Source of the DNA: Nocardiopsis sp. MG754419
GTDB taxonomy: Bacteria > Actinomycetota > Actinomycetes > Streptosporangiales > Streptosporangiaceae
Direction: 5' to 3'
Assembly (NCBI RefSeq): GCF_018207095.1
Contig: NZ_QOCZ01000033.1
Location: 8,428 to 50,917 of the forward strand
DNA length: 42,490 nucleotides
Part shown: positions 9,227-17,886 of the stretch, piece after piece
Numbering within the stretch: position 1 is the stretch's first letter
Layout: the number at the start of each line of letters is the position of its first letter
Translations under genes and position numbers: made by a program
Notes under the pieces: model-generated
Database searches by the model: none
Told to the model about the DNA's origin: nothing
The model's input: the letters and a program-made list of their open reading frames with translations, nothing else

Positions 9227-10444
9227 TCAGACGAACTCGGGTGTCCCGGCGGGCATGGTAAATCGGAACTCTGCGCCGCCGTTGGGGGCGCGGCCGACGG
9301 TGATCGTGCCGCCGTGGGCCTCGACGAGACCCTTGACGATGAACAGTCCGAGTCCCGTTCCGCCACGGCGCTTGCTACGCCAGAACTGGCGGAAGACGCG
9401 CGGAATGGTCTCGGGCGCTATGCCCTGGCCTTCGTCGCGCACCGACACCGATGTTCCTCCCTCACACGGCTCGATCACGACACTGACAGTACCAGCGCCG
9501 TGCCGCACCCCGTTTTCCACGAGGTTGGAGAGGATCTGTTCGAGTTTGTCGGGGTCGAGCCACATCTGGGGCAGTTCCCCGTGGGTCTCCACCCGGAAGC
9601 GCTCCTCGGCCTCCCCCGCGGCGACGCGGCCGGCGACCACCCGACGGACGGCCTCGGTCAGGTCGACGACCTGGCGGCGCACCTCCAGCCGACCGGACTC
9701 GATCCGGGAGACGTCCAGAAGGTCGTGGATCAGACGGGTGACCCGGTCCGCGTCGGCGTTGACCGTCTCCAACATGAACAGCTTCTGCTTGTCGGTGAGC
9801 CGTTCCCACTTGGTGAGCAGGGTGGAGGTGAAGCCCTTGACGCTGGTGAGCGGCGATCGGAGTTCGTGGGCGACCTCGGAGACCAGGTCGGCGCGGGAGC
9901 GCTCGGCGCGGGCGGAGGCGTCCCGCAGGGTGACGACGAGACGGACGACGTCTCCCCCCGGACGGGCGCGCACGTAGCGGGCGGCGACGAGGATCTCGCG
10001 TTCGTCGGGCAGACACAGGACGCGTTCGACCTGGCGGGTGCGGTCGCGATCGCCGCCGTAGGGGTCGCTGGCCTCCCACCAGTCGTGGCCGTCGAGGCCG
10101 CGCAGGGGAAGTGCGGTGCGGTAGTCGCTGTCGAGCGCCGTCGCGGCGGGAACGCCGACGAGTTGCGCGGCCTGGGTGTTGAACAACACCACGCGACCGC
10201 GTGCGTCGGCGACGACGACACCGTCGGGCAGGTCGTCGACGTGCAGTGGCATGTCTCCGGTCGCGGCGATGTCGAGGTCGGCGGTGACGGTGGCGTCCGT
10301 CGAATGCGCCGCCGCACCGTCGGAGTCCTCCGCCGGTCGATCCACCTGCCGGCCGCTGCCCACGCCTCTCCCCGCTCCCCTCCGACGCTCCGTGGCACAG
10401 GGTTCTGGGCCGCGGATCACTGATCGCTGGTGTCCGTCGTTCAC
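9227..10444 (-). CDS. Soluble PAS-domain histidine kinase upstream of pheST
   Basis: A cytoplasmic sensor kinase with no membrane segment. A PAS domain lies at about residues 65-175 (DLPDGVVVADARGRVVLFN), then HisKA with phosphoacceptor H193 in EVAHELRSPLTSVKGF. The HATPase domain has its N box at N311 (LVENGVRHG), G1 at D337 (VRDEGQG), F box FRQFW at 351-355 and G2 GGTGLGLFIVKGL at 361-373. Length is 405 residues from a GTG at 10444 that has a GGGGAGAG ribosome site; upstream in-frame codons lack one and look non-coding. A sensor kinase of this type between the rRNA methyltransferase and pheS is, from memory, a recurrent actinobacterial arrangement. No response regulator is nearby, so the partner and signal are unknown. 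Confidence 0.88.
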   Translation of the reverse strand: MNDGHQRSVIRGPEPCATERRRGAGRGVGSGRQVDRPAEDSDGAAAHSTDATVTADLDIAATGDMPLHVDDLPDGVVVADARGRVVLFNTQAAQLVGVPAATALDSDYRTALPLRGLDGHDWWEASDPYGGDRDRTRQVERVLCLPDEREILVAARYVRARPGGDVVRLVVTLRDASARAERSRADLVSEVAHELRSPLTSVKGFTSTLLTKWERLTDKQKLFMLETVNADADRVTRLIHDLLDVSRIESGRLEVRRQVVDLTEAVRRVVAGRVAAGEAEERFRVETHGELPQMWLDPDKLEQILSNLVENGVRHGAGTVSVVIEPCEGGTSVSVRDEGQGIAPETIPRVFRQFWRSKRRGGTGLGLFIVKGLVEAHGGTITVGRAPNGGAEFRFTMPAGTPEFV

Positions 10445-10882
10445 GACTCTCCCCGGACACCACCGCAGGTCTACCCTGCACTCCCACCTGGTACGCCTCG
10501 CGCACCCCGACGCGATCTCGGGTGGGGAACCGAGCGTACGGACACCGAGGTCCGTCCGCTCGCTCCGGAAGGGCGCCCCCACCGGACGCGATCACGGTCC
10601 GGCCGCTCACACCGTGTGGCCAAGCCTGCCGTGTGCGCGGGGCGGGCGCACCCTTCTACCCGTGACACGGGTCGCGTGAGAGTGGCCACGCGCAATGCGC
10701 ATGAACCACCGTGGTGCCGATCCGACCCTATCGGCACTCGGGCCCCGTGCACGTGCATTCGGGAAGGTTGGTACGACCTGTTACCGAGCGTGTACACCAG
10801 AGCGCCGCAGATCCGACCACACGGGCGTTCTCCACACGGAGAGTGATCGGGGGCGGTGGCGAGGAGGGGGCCGTGGGGCCGC
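10445..10882. other. 438-bp intergenic stretch between the methyltransferase and the PAS kinase
   Basis: I see no gene here: the open frames lack ribosome sites and family resemblance. It contains several short palindromes (for example TGCACGTGCA near 10750) but no convincing promoter hexamers or T-tract terminator. It probably holds the promoter of the kinase-pheST segment. Confidence 0.5.
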
Positions 10883-11728
10883 TCAGGCGCGTCGTTGTTG
10901 CCGCGCCGTGGTGTAGAGGCACACCGCTGCGGCCGTGGCCAGATTCAGGCTTTCGGCCCCGCCGTAGATCGGGACGCTGACCGCGCCATCGGTCAACCGC
11001 ACGGTCTCCTCCGGCAGTCCCCAGGCCTCGTTGCCGAAGACCCAACCGACCGGGCCGTCGAGGGCACCGTCGTCGGCGACCTGGTGCAGGTCCCTGTCGC
11101 CCCCGCCGTCGGCCGCCCAGACCTTCGCGCCGGCCTCGTGCAGGAAGTCGATCGCCCGGGCGACCGGGACCCCCACCACGACGGGCAGGTGGAACAGGCT
11201 TCCGGCGGAGGCGCGCACGCACTTGCCGTTGTAGGGGTCCACGGAGGCGTCGGTGAAGACCACGACGTCCGCGCCGGCCGCGTCGGCGGTGCGCAGGACC
11301 GTCCCGGCGTTGCCGGGGTCGCGGACGTGGGAGAGGACGACGGCCAGACGCGCGTCGGTGACCTTCTCCAAGGGGACGTCGACGAACTCACAGACCGCGA
11401 TGACCCCCTGGGGGGTGATGGTCTGCGCCAGTTCGGACATCACGTCCAGGCTGACCCGGTGGGTGGGCACGCCCGCGGTGTGGGCGGCGTCCAACAGGTC
11501 GATGTGGCGCTGCATGGCCTCCGCCGTGGCGTAGACCTCGACAACACCGTGGGCGGCCCCGTCGTAGGGGGACCGCCCGCCGCCGTTCACGGCGGCCAGA
11601 GCCTCCCGCACAGCCTGAGGGCCCTCCGCGAGGAAGCGCCGCTCACGCTGGCGGAAGGTGCGCTTGGCGAGCCGCCGAACCCCCTTGATCCTGGGTGACC
11701 GGACACTCGTGAACTCGTGGCTCGCCAT
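10883..11728 (-). CDS. TrmH/SpoU-family 23S rRNA (or tRNA) 2'-O-methyltransferase
   Basis: A SPOUT-class SAM-dependent RNA ribose methyltransferase of 281 residues. The N-terminal substrate-binding domain contains RRLAKRTFRQRERRFLAEGPQ, the L30e-like part. The knotted catalytic domain has the three family motifs: RDPGNAGTVLRTAD (N-x-GTxxR, motif 1), VFGNEAWGL (motif 2) and VPIYGGAESLNLATAAAV (motif 3). The ATG at 11728 begins MASHEFTS, the usual start just before the SPR(I)KxVRxLAK stretch. It lies 26 bp after rplT and belongs to the infC-rpmI-rplT operon, as in many actinobacteria. In Streptomyces this position is annotated TsnR-like; the exact target nucleotide is not determined here. Confidence 0.92.
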   Translation of the reverse strand: MASHEFTSVRSPRIKGVRRLAKRTFRQRERRFLAEGPQAVREALAAVNGGGRSPYDGAAHGVVEVYATAEAMQRHIDLLDAAHTAGVPTHRVSLDVMSELAQTITPQGVIAVCEFVDVPLEKVTDARLAVVLSHVRDPGNAGTVLRTADAAGADVVVFTDASVDPYNGKCVRASAGSLFHLPVVVGVPVARAIDFLHEAGAKVWAADGGGDRDLHQVADDGALDGPVGWVFGNEAWGLPEETVRLTDGAVSVPIYGGAESLNLATAAAVCLYTTARQQRRA

Positions 11729-11754
11729 CGCTACCCGTCTCGTCGTGCCGGAGC

Positions 11755-12126
11755 CTAGGCCGCGGCGGAGGTGGGCAGGGCCTGCTTGGCCCTCTCCACC
11801 AGCGCGGCGAAGGCGGCCTCGTCGTTGACGGCCAGCTCGGCCAGCATGCGACGGTCGACCTCGATCTCGGCCAGCTTCAGACCCTGGATGAGACGGTTGT
11901 AGGTCAGACCGTGAGCGCGGGAGGCGGCGTTGATGCGCTGGATCCACAGACGACGGAACTGCCCCTTGCGGTCCTTGCGGTCCCGGTAGGAGTAGGTCAT
12001 CGAGTGGAGCATCTGCTCCTTGGCCTTGCGGTACAGACGCGAGCGCTGCCCGCGGTAACCACTGGCCCGGTCGAGAACGACCTTGCGCTTCTTCTTGGCG
12101 TTGAGAGCCCGCTTCACGCGTGCCAC
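11755..12126 (-). CDS. rplT: 50S ribosomal protein bL20
   Basis: A 123-residue basic protein with the family start (M/V)[20 protein letters not shown] and the signature [20 protein letters not shown] at about residues 51-70. It binds 23S rRNA early in 50S assembly. The start is GTG at 12126, chosen because it gives the universal MARVKR beginning and has a GGGAG ribosome site. It is the third gene of the infC-rpmI-rplT operon; in other bacteria bL20 can repress this operon. Confidence 0.98.
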   Translation of the reverse strand: MARVKRALNAKKKRKVVLDRASGYRGQRSRLYRKAKEQMLHSMTYSYRDRKDRKGQFRRLWIQRINAASRAHGLTYNRLIQGLKLAEIEVDRRMLAELAVNDEAAFAALVERAKQALPTSAAA

Positions 12127-12296
12127 AGTGACTCCCTCATTGGTTCTTCCGGCGCGCACGGCGCGCCGACCGGTCCGGCCAGGACGGGCCCGGCGGCCGT
12201 GTTCGCTTCAGGTGGTCGCCCCCCGAGCACTCCGAGCGCACCGACCGGGTCGGACGCAGGGGCACTGTCGAGGAGGGCGGGAGGTTACTGCCGGTC

Positions 12297-12491
12297 CTAG
12301 CGGCCCAGGAGCTTCTTGATGCTCTTGGTGTCGGCCGGGGAGAGCTCGGCCTCGTTGCTCAGCTTGCGCTTGCGCTTGGAGGTCTTGTGCTCAAGGATGT
12401 GGTTCTTGTTGGCACGGCGGCGCATGATCTTGCCGGAACCGGTGACCTTGAAGCGGTCCTTGGCTCCACTGTGGGACTTGTTCTTCGGCAT
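12297..12491 (-). CDS. rpmI: 50S ribosomal protein bL35
   Basis: A 64-residue, highly basic protein beginning [20 protein letters not shown] with the conserved [17 protein letters not shown] core (here [17 protein letters not shown]) and ending IKKLLGR. It is a structural 50S protein. The ATG at 12491 has an AGGAG ribosome site about 10 bp upstream. A stem-loop sits just ahead of it. It lies between infC and rplT, the standard order. Confidence 0.98.
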   Translation of the reverse strand: MPKNKSHSGAKDRFKVTGSGKIMRRRANKNHILEHKTSKRKRKLSNEAELSPADTKSIKKLLGR

Positions 12492-12523
12492 GTCGCCGTC
12501 GTCTCCTAACTCCGTCGGCGCGG

Positions 12524-12543
12524 CACCCGCCCGGGGGCGGGTG
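12524..12543 (-). other. Intercistronic stem-loop just upstream of rpmI
   Basis: CACCCGCCC at 12524-12532 pairs with GGGCGGGTG at 12535-12543, giving about 7-8 bp with a tight loop. It lies about 15 bp upstream of the rpmI ribosome site, where it could tune translation or mark an RNA-processing point. Confidence 0.5.
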
Positions 12544-12616
12544 TCGCGGTTGTTCCGCGCTAGGCGGGGTTTCGGGTCGCACGCCTGTGCATCACGGGCC
12601 GTTCGCGCACAGCCCA

Positions 12617-12656
12617 CCCCACCACCCGTCGTCCTGGAGACGGCCGGGCGGTGGGG
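12617..12656 (-). terminator. Stem-loop after infC (partial terminator or processing site)
   Basis: CCCCACCACCCG at 12617-12628 pairs with CGGGCGGTGGGG at 12645-12656 with one mismatch. It begins 16 bp past the infC stop, inside the operon. There is no T-tract, so partial termination or mRNA processing that sets the infC to rpmI-rplT ratio is more likely than full termination. Confidence 0.6.
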
Positions 12657-12671
12657 ACTTCCCCTGGTGCC

Positions 12672-13256
12672 CTACGCCTGGTCGCTACGCTCGCGGCGGG
12701 CCTTGTCCCCGGCCGCCGCACGGGCCTCGGCCTTGTGCTCGGACCGCCGCTTGTGCGGGCCGATGACCATGACCATGTTGCGGCCGTCCTGCTTGGGCTG
12801 GGACTCGACCATGCCCAGGTCCTGGACGTCCTGGGCCAGACGCGCCAGCAGCCTGCGCCCGAGTTCGGGGCGGGACTGCTCACGACCACGGAACATGATC
12901 GTCACCTTGACCTTGTCCCCACCCTTGAGGAACCGGACGACGTGACCCTTCTTGGTCTCGTAGTCGTGCGGGTCGATCTTCGGGCGGAGCTTGATCTCCT
13001 TGATGATCGTGTTCGACTGGTTCTTGCGCGACTCACGGGCCTTGACCGCGGACTCGTACTTGAACTTGCCGTAGTCCATCAGCTTGGCGACCGGCGGGCG
13101 CGCGGTCGGTGCGACCTCGACCAGGTCGAGGTCGGACTCCTGGGCCAGACGCAGGGCGTCCTGCACGGAGACGATTCCGACCTGCTCACCGTTGGGTCCG
13201 ACGAGTCGGACCTCGGGCACCCGGATACGGTCATTGATGCGGGGCTCGGCGCTGAT
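12672..13256 (-). CDS. infC: Translation initiation factor IF-3 (ATC start codon)
   Basis: IF-3 binds the 30S subunit and rejects start codons other than the standard ones. The protein has the N-terminal domain ([23 protein letters not shown]), a basic linker around [17 protein letters not shown], and the C-terminal domain with [17 protein letters not shown] and [14 protein letters not shown]. Start choice: the family begins about 12 residues before the first GTG at 13220. The only frame-preserving codon behind the strong AGGGAGGGG ribosome site is ATC at 13256, giving [16 protein letters not shown] and 194 residues. A non-standard AUU/AUC start is the known basis of IF-3 autoregulation in other bacteria. 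A leader with a terminator precedes it. Confidence 0.95.
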   Translation of the reverse strand: MSAEPRINDRIRVPEVRLVGPNGEQVGIVSVQDALRLAQESDLDLVEVAPTARPPVAKLMDYGKFKYESAVKARESRKNQSNTIIKEIKLRPKIDPHDYETKKGHVVRFLKGGDKVKVTIMFRGREQSRPELGRRLLARLAQDVQDLGMVESQPKQDGRNMVMVIGPHKRRSEHKAEARAAAGDKARRERSDQA

Positions 13257-13599
13257 GAGACCCCTCCCTAGCTTTCTCGGATTACCTGGGACCGGTCGGC
13301 CACCCGGGGGCGGTCGACCTGTTCGACCGGGTCGCCCGCGCTTTCAGGCCACCCGCCCGCTCCGGGGTCCGCACAAAGCAAAAACCCCGCCAGCGTGTGC
13401 AAGCGGGGCGATCCGACCGGACGTTGACGACGGGAACGCGACGCACCCCGGCCGAGAAGACAGCTTGGGGTGCGAGTCCGTGCTCGCCATCCGACCGAAG
13501 ACCCACACGAGCGTCGCCCGGCGGGTGGGAGGATCATCTCCGCTTGCGGTTCCGCCACGCCGGAGCGTCGCGGAACAAAGTCGATTTAATCCGAGTGTA
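13257..13599 (-). promoter_or_regulatory. infC leader and candidate promoter
   Basis: About 330 nt of untranslated leader appear to precede infC. A -10-like TACACT (minus strand, 13594-13599) would start transcription near 13587. The transcript would then run through an intrinsic terminator at about 13380-13408 before reaching the ATC start. The remainder holds several GC helices but no credible leader peptide. Confidence 0.5.
13376..13408 (-). terminator. Intrinsic terminator (attenuator) in the infC leader
   Basis: On the minus strand, CCCCGC (13408-13403) pairs with GCGGGG (13390-13385) and is followed at once by TTTTTGCTTTG. The element lies about 120 bp upstream of the infC start codon with no gene ending before it on that strand, which is the layout of transcription attenuation. 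An ordinary terminator of an unseen small RNA is the alternative. Confidence 0.72.
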
Positions 13600-13694
13600 G
13601 CAGTAGTACGAGGCCGACGGGACGTGTGCGCGCCACGGTTCCTCGGTGTCCATCCGGAGGGGGCCGTGCGGAGCCGACTGCGCACGGGCGGGGC

Positions 13695-14525
13695 TCAGGC
13701 CCCGGTGGTCGAGCGGCGCCGCAGCTCGGCCTCGCCGGCGGCGCGCATGGCCGACACCGGGACCTCGTCGACCCCCGTCATCAGGCGGACCTGGGCCACC
13801 GCCTGGTGCAACAGCATGGGCAGGCCACCGACCACGCGACCGCCACGATCGGCGACGGCCTCGGCCGCCTTGGTGGGCCAGGGCGCGTAGACGACGTCGA
13901 ACAGGTCGGCACGGGATACGGCCATCGCCGCAGCGTGGGTGTCCGCCGCGCCGGAGGGCAGGGTGGACACCACCAGGTCGGTGTCCAGGTGCCGCTCCAC
14001 CTCCGCGAGCGGGGCCACGGAGATCCGCACACCCAGGCGTTCGGCGGCGGCGGACACCTCGCCCGCGCGCGTAGTGCTGCGGGCCAGCACCGTCACCGGC
14101 CCGGGGACGCCCAACTCCCGGAGGGCCGCCAGGGCGGAGGCCGCGGTGGCCCCCGCCCCCAGGACGACCGCGCCGCGGGGCGCGGTGATCCCGGCCTCGG
14201 TCAGCGCGACGGCGATGCCCTCGACGTCGGTGTTGTGCGCCGCCCACCCCCGGGCCTCCCGGACCAGGGTGTTGGCGCCGCCCACCTGGAGGGAGAGGTC
14301 ACCGACCCGGGTGGCCAACTCCATGGCGCGCCGCTTGAGCGGCATGGTCAGGGACAACCCGGCCCAGTCGGTGTCGAGCCCGTCGAGGAAGGGCGCCAGC
14401 CCCTGCTCGTCGCACTCCTGCCGACCGTAGGACCAGTCGACCAACCCCATCCCGGCGTAGGCGGCCGTGTGCAGGGCCGGCGAGAGGGAGTGGGCCACCG
14501 GGGAGCCCAGGACCGCGGCGCGCAT
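13695..14525 (-). CDS. aroE: Shikimate dehydrogenase
   Basis: AroE reduces 3-dehydroshikimate to shikimate with NADPH in the aromatic amino acid pathway. Key features: the shikimate-binding SLSP at residues 13-16, the catalytic lysine in TMPLKRRA (about K65), GGANTLV and HNTDVEG with the substrate-binding Asn and Asp, the nucleotide-binding loop GAGATAAS (GAGGA variant), and the C-terminal MLLHQAVAQ. Length 276 is typical. The ATG at 14525 overlaps the mltG stop (TGATG), so it is translationally coupled as the last gene of alaS-ruvX-mltG-aroE. Confidence 0.95.
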   Translation of the reverse strand: MRAAVLGSPVAHSLSPALHTAAYAGMGLVDWSYGRQECDEQGLAPFLDGLDTDWAGLSLTMPLKRRAMELATRVGDLSLQVGGANTLVREARGWAAHNTDVEGIAVALTEAGITAPRGAVVLGAGATAASALAALRELGVPGPVTVLARSTTRAGEVSAAAERLGVRISVAPLAEVERHLDTDLVVSTLPSGAADTHAAAMAVSRADLFDVVYAPWPTKAAEAVADRGGRVVGGLPMLLHQAVAQVRLMTGVDEVPVSAMRAAGEAELRRRSTTGA

Positions 14526-16903
14526 CAGTTCTCGCCACCGTTCCAGGTCTCCTCGAAACGGTCCTTGAGCACCTGGAACTCCTCGTGGGTCTCCGCGAAC
14601 TCGGTGACACCCGCCTCGGGGTCGGTGGCCACGAAGTACAGCCACTCCCCCTCCTCCGGTTCCAGGGCCGCCTCGATGGCGTCCTCGCCGGGCGCCACGA
14701 ACGGGCCGGGGATGAGGCCGGTGCGGAAGTAGGTGTCGAAGCCGCTGGTGTCCGCCTCACAGGCGTTCAACTGCTCCTGGTTCAGCGCGATGCCGTACTC
14801 ACCGATGGCGTAGAAACAGGTGCTGTCCATCTGCAGCGGCATGTCGATGTCCAGACGGTTGTGCACCACCCGGGCGATCTTGGCCATGTCGTCCACGCCG
14901 CCGCTCTCGGCCTGGACGATGGAGGCGATCGCCATCATCTCGTTGGCGTCGTACCCCAGTTCCTCGGACCGCTCCTCCAGTTCCAGCGTCTCGCTGACCT
15001 GCCGGTACTGGGTGACCATCGTGCGGAGCACGGCCAGAGCGTCGGTGTCGGGCTCGAACCGGTAGGTGGCCGGGTAGAGGTAGCCCTCGGGGCCCGCGGT
15101 GGCGTAGTCGGGCAGACCGAGTTCGTCGGTCTGCGCGTACGCCTCCTGCAGGTCCTCGACGGGCACACCCGTCTCCTCGGACAACGCCTGCAGGATCTCG
15201 CTCGCGCGCAGACCCTCGCGGATGGTGACCCGTCCGCCGAGGCGGTTGTCCGGGTCGAACAGGGCGGCCACCGCGGCCTCACCGCTCATGCCCTCGGCCA
15301 GGGAGTAGGTGCCGGGGGTGATGTCGTCGCCGTGCTCGGCGAGGGCGTTGGTGAAGGATCGCGTACTGGCGACGACGCCCTCGTCGACCAGGGCCTGGGC
15401 GACGGCGGTGCCGCTCTGGCCCTCCTCGACGGTGACGACGACCTCGCCTGAGCCGCTGCCCTCGTGGTCGGCCGGGAACACGTAGGTCCGCAGGACCGCG
15501 AAACCACCGCCCCCGATGACCAACATGAGCAGCAGCACGAGCAGGATGACCGGTCCCTTGCCCCGATCACGCCGCGAGCGGCCCCCGCCCTTGCGGGAGT
15601 TCTTCCGCTTGGCCTGCGCCTTCTTGGCCGCCTTGAGCCGCTTGCGGGTGGCGCGACCGTTGCCGTAGGAGGCCGCGATGTCCTCGAGGCTGTCCTCCTG
15701 GTATTCGTCGTCCTCCTCGGGCTCCTCGTCGACCTCGTCCTCGACGGGCTCGGGTTCGGGCGCGGCCCTTCGGGAGCGGCGCGCACGGCGGCGGCCACGA
15801 CGGCCGGCCGGTGCGTCCTCGTCCTCGTCCGACCCGAGAAAGGAGTCCGTGTCCTCGGGCTCCGCCTCGATGGGGAGCGCGCCGGTGGCCGCGATGCCCC
15901 CCTGGCCGTACCCGTCCTCGGAGGTCGGGAACGGGCGAGCGTCGCGGGGGTCGGCCTCGGTCCCCTCCGGGGCGAGAAAACCCTCGTCGTCGGACTCTGC
16001 GGCGCGTCGACGACGGCCCCTCCGGTTCTCGGACGCGGCGAACGCGCCACTGTCCTGCGCGGGCCGGAGCGACCCGGTTTCGAGGGACCCGGTGTCGAAG
16101 GTCTCCTCCTCGGCGCCACGCCTGGCGCGGCGCCGACCGCGGCGGCCGGGCGGCTCGTCCTCGGGCACGGCCTCGAAGGCGCCGGTGTCGCGGGCGTGCC
16201 CCTCCTCTTCCTGGGCCCGTCGACGCCGGGCCCGACGTCCCTTGGGCTGCTCGTCGGGTTCGTCGGCGAGGAAGGCCGGGGTGGGGCCGTCGTCCTCGTC
16301 GCCCCAGAAGGGGGAGCGGGCCTCTCGGGTCTCCTCGGCGCGCGGGCGCCGTGCCTCACGGGGCCGTTCCGCGGGCTCCTCCTCCGGCCGCGGGCGCCCG
16401 GTGGCGGCGGGGGTGCCGCCCAGACCGGCCAGCGCGGCGAGGGCCTCTTGTGTGGAGTCGGCACCGGGCCGCTGGTGGCCGCCCGTGTCCGTGGCCTCGG
16501 GTCCGGACCTGCCCCCACCACGCGCCGCGCGACCGCCGCGCAGAGCGTCGGCCGCGCCGGAACGGCGCGGGGAGCGCTCGTCGGATCGGTCCTCGGGCGG
16601 AGCGGCCCTGCGGCGTCGGCCCGACGGCGGGCCCGCCGGATCGTGACCCTCCGTGCGGCCGCGCTCGTCCGGAGGGGCCTGGCGGGAGGCGTTGAACTCG
16701 CCCGTGGGCGGGACGGTGTGGCCGAACTCACCGGTGCCCGTGGGGCCGCCGCGGGGGTCGCGCCCGGGCTCGGGGCGTGCCCGGCGACCGCGCGAGGGGG
16801 GCTGCGCGGGCAGGGGATCGCTCAGCGGGTCGTAATCGTAGCCGCTCTGACGGTCGGCACGACCACGGTAGGGACTGTCGGGGTAGTCATCCCTGTCGGT
16901 CAT
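14525..16903 (-). CDS. mltG: Endolytic transglycosylase MltG with a very long disordered N-terminus
   Basis: MltG (YceG) is a membrane-anchored lytic transglycosylase that cuts nascent peptidoglycan and is thought to set glycan length. At 792 residues it is more than twice E. coli MltG. Residues 1-449 are cytoplasmic and low-complexity. Arg-rich blocks (GRRxRRR-type at about 95-100, 222-229, 253-262, 294-300 and 368-379) alternate with acidic stretches. A short motif (D/P/E)(T/S)G(x)(F/L) recurs: PTGEF 66-70, DTGAF 239-243, DTGSL 270-274, ETGSL 275-279, DSGAF 284-288, ATGAL 339-343. The membrane segment is at 451-471. The YceG domain follows, with EGYLYPATYRF at 606-616 and the catalytic glutamate E666 in IASIVQAESG. 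Cysteines 696 and 715 are outside the cell. The start overlaps the ruvX stop (ATGA). Confidence 0.93.
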   Translation of the reverse strand: MTDRDDYPDSPYRGRADRQSGYDYDPLSDPLPAQPPSRGRRARPEPGRDPRGGPTGTGEFGHTVPPTGEFNASRQAPPDERGRTEGHDPAGPPSGRRRRAAPPEDRSDERSPRRSGAADALRGGRAARGGGRSGPEATDTGGHQRPGADSTQEALAALAGLGGTPAATGRPRPEEEPAERPREARRPRAEETREARSPFWGDEDDGPTPAFLADEPDEQPKGRRARRRRAQEEEGHARDTGAFEAVPEDEPPGRRGRRRARRGAEEETFDTGSLETGSLRPAQDSGAFAASENRRGRRRRAAESDDEGFLAPEGTEADPRDARPFPTSEDGYGQGGIAATGALPIEAEPEDTDSFLGSDEDEDAPAGRRGRRRARRSRRAAPEPEPVEDEVDEEPEEDDEYQEDSLEDIAASYGNGRATRKRLKAAKKAQAKRKNSRKGGGRSRRDRGKGPVILLVLLLMLVIGGGGFAVLRTYVFPADHEGSGSGEVVVTVEEGQSGTAVAQALVDEGVVASTRSFTNALAEHGDDITPGTYSLAEGMSGEAAVAALFDPDNRLGGRVTIREGLRASEILQALSEETGVPVEDLQEAYAQTDELGLPDYATAGPEGYLYPATYRFEPDTDALAVLRTMVTQYRQVSETLELEERSEELGYDANEMMAIASIVQAESGGVDDMAKIARVVHNRLDIDMPLQMDSTCFYAIGEYGIALNQEQLNACEADTSGFDTYFRTGLIPGPFVAPGEDAIEAALEPEEGEWLYFVATDPEAGVTEFAETHEEFQVLKDRFEETWNGGEN

Positions 16904-17388
16904 GAATCTCCCTGGCTGGCACGGACGATCTCGCCCGGGGGATGGCCTGTCGACCGTTCCTGGTCCAAGGCACTCTGCAGGAGCACGGTGGCCGCCGCCT
17001 GGTCGATGACCGAGCGGCGGGCGCGCCCGCCCTGAGCGCCCTTCTTCCCGAAGGAGGCGCCGGCGAGCAGCTGACCCTGGGCGGTCACCGTGGTGAGTCG
17101 TTCGTCCACGAGCCTGACGGGGACGGGGTCGAGGAGTCGGGCCAAGGAGTGCGCGAACTCGCGTGCGGACCGGGCGGCCGGTCCCTCCTTGCCGGACAGT
17201 GATGCAGGGTAGCCCACGATGACCTCGCGGGCCTCCTTCTCCACCACGAGAAGGGCGATGCGTTGGCTGTCGCCCCGACCGCGCGGCACCGTTTCGACCG
17301 GGCTCGCGAGCATGCCGCTCGGGTCGCTCGCCGCGACACCGATGCGGGCGTTGCCCGGGTCGACCGCCAGACGCACACCATGCCTCAC
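16900..17388 (-). CDS. ruvX: Holliday-junction resolvase-like YqgF/RuvX nuclease
   Basis: A 162-residue RNase H-fold protein of the YqgF family, linked in bacteria to pre-16S rRNA 5' maturation and proposed as a Holliday-junction resolvase. The four family segments are present: LAVDPGNARIGVA (first acidic residue D10), VGYPASLSGKEGP, VRLVDERLTT (DER) and the C-terminal VIDQAAATVLLQ with the last aspartate. The start is GTG at 17388, preceded by GGAGG at 7 bp. The long upstream frame has no family similarity. It is the second gene of the alaS-ruvX-mltG-aroE set and overlaps mltG by 4 bases. Confidence 0.93.
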   Translation of the reverse strand: MRHGVRLAVDPGNARIGVAASDPSGMLASPVETVPRGRGDSQRIALLVVEKEAREVIVGYPASLSGKEGPAARSAREFAHSLARLLDPVPVRLVDERLTTVTAQGQLLAGASFGKKGAQGGRARRSVIDQAAATVLLQSALDQERSTGHPPGEIVRASQGDS

Positions 17389-17886
17389 GAGGACGCCTCC
17401 CCCGGGGTGGGGGCGTTGCGGGGAGGGGCTGTGCGGTCGACGGCACAGCACCGCTGTTGGGAGATCCTCAACACGGTGGTCCTGTTCATCAGCGGGATCG
17501 CGGGAAGGCCGCGCAGACAGCCGGGGGAATCGGCTGTGACGGGCCACAGTATGCCCGATTCGATGACGGTGCGCAGCCTCGGCCTCGAAGACCGTGCGCT
17601 CAGGGCTCTCCGAGCGGGCGAGGGGCCACGCTGCGTGCCACGGCGGCGTTCGAGGCGAACACGTACCGTCCGAGTGTAGGCCACCCCGACGCCGACGCGT
17701 GTCGGGGACGGGCGCGATGTCGGGTTCGGCACGGTCGACGGGTGTGAGGCGTGAGAACAACCGTATGGTCACACGGAGTTACTCTACGGCCCGTTCTGCG
17801 CGGGGGTCGTCGACCGCGCGGGCTCGGAGTGGCGAACGCCCCGCACGGGTCCCCTTCCGGGGCCGCACGGGGCGTCCACACGTGCC
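17389..17886. other. 498-bp spacer between alaS and ruvX
   Basis: No credible gene. The left part carries weak -10-like elements on the minus strand (for example CATACT near 17556), so ruvX-mltG-aroE may have its own promoter. The right end holds the alaS terminator. Confidence 0.5.
17836..17875 (-). terminator. Stem-loop terminator after alaS
   Basis: ACGCCCCG (17836-17843) pairs with CGGGGCGT (17868-17875), and an inner CCCC/GGGG helix caps it. It starts 11 bp past the alaS stop. There is no T-run. Confidence 0.7.

Noticed and set aside
9217..9232. Perfect 16-bp palindrome GTCTGAGTACTCAGAC over the stop codon of the PAS kinase
   Set aside because: By a rough estimate a 16-bp palindrome is expected about once by chance in a window this size; there is no supporting context.
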